Positions 5,871-5,995 of a stretch of DNA of 5,995 bases are shown one piece after another; position 1 is the first letter of the stretch, and each line of letters starts with the position of its first letter. Source of the DNA: Phycisphaerae bacterium (GTDB lineage: Bacteria > Planctomycetota > Phycisphaerae > UBA1845 > Fen-1342); the NCBI GenBank assembly GCA_022842805.1, contig JALHOX010000248.1, positions 1,011 through 7,005 on the forward strand. Direction: 5' to 3'. The notes under the pieces were generated by a model. That model ran no database searches. It saw only the letters and a program-made list of their open reading frames with translations, and had not been told where the DNA came from. Made by a program: the position numbers and the translations under genes.

Positions 5871-5995
5871 GTGCGTCTGTGTTCGTGGCCGGCTCGGTTA
5901 TCGCCTCTCGCGTGACCCGACCCGAAAAACGACGCTTTCGCCGATCTCGCCGACCCTTGACTGGTCATCCATAATGCAAATGTCGTACCGGGTCG
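5871..5995. other. Non-coding tail of the window
   Basis: No supported gene lies here. There is an isolated -35-like TTGACT at 5957-5962 without a convincing -10 partner, and an ATG at 5974 that stays open to the window edge after only a few codons. It could be the promoter or start region of a gene beyond the window, but the visible sequence does not establish that. Confidence 0.3.

Noticed and set aside
3791..5968. A 725-codon open frame on the minus strand opposite the I-like and J-like genes
   Set aside because: It is antisense to two genes with clear prepilin signals, a strong ribosome site and recognisable ends. Its translation is Arg/Gly-rich with no recognisable domain, and it runs through the probable terminator. 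Long antisense open frames are common in GC-rich DNA.
5957..5995. Promoter (TTGACT) or start codon (ATG at 5974) of a downstream gene
   Set aside because: No -10 element lies at 16-18 nt, no ribosome site precedes the ATG, and only about seven codons are visible before the window ends.

Overview
The window is GC-rich (about two-thirds G+C by eye) and is filled almost entirely by one plus-strand cluster of genes for type IV pilin-like proteins (pseudopilins). Each complete gene starts with a short basic leader, then a processing site followed by F-[ST]-[LI]-[VA]-E and a hydrophobic helix. This is the class III signal read by prepilin peptidase. Large families of unusually long proteins of this kind, in GC-rich genomes and apart from the secretion machinery genes, are typical of Planctomycetota (Phycisphaerae-like lineages in particular). 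I infer that origin with moderate confidence; nothing in the window proves it.

Layout: (1) 1-119, the last 38 codons of an upstream gene ending in a GspG-like Asp/Gly-rich loop. (2) 120-239, a short spacer. (3) 240-1376, a 378-aa pseudopilin with a GTG start. (4) 1377-1582, the largest gap, with two hairpins, short repeats and a weak promoter-like sequence. (5) 1583-2482, a 299-aa GspH/FimT-like or G-like pseudopilin with Ala instead of Gly before the cleavage site. (6) 2483-2548, a gap holding a perfect small hairpin and a 10-bp palindrome. (7) 2549-4189, a 546-aa GspI/PilV-like pseudopilin whose middle has much lower G+C than its surroundings. (8) 4190-5803, a 537-aa GspJ/PulJ-like pseudopilin that begins directly after the previous stop codon behind a strong Shine-Dalgarno sequence. 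(9) 5804-5995, a non-coding end with a strong hairpin likely to terminate the operon.

The order (G-like, second G/H-like, H-like, I-like, J-like) resembles the gspG-H-I-J order of type II secretion operons. The products would be inserted in the inner membrane, trimmed by prepilin peptidase, and assembled into a short pseudopilus or its tip complex. The soluble domains are two to four times longer than in canonical Gsp proteins and I cannot assign them to a named domain, so their substrate or surface role is unknown. No ATPase, secretin, platform protein or peptidase gene is in the window; these must be encoded elsewhere. I found no RNA genes, mobile elements or CRISPR arrays.
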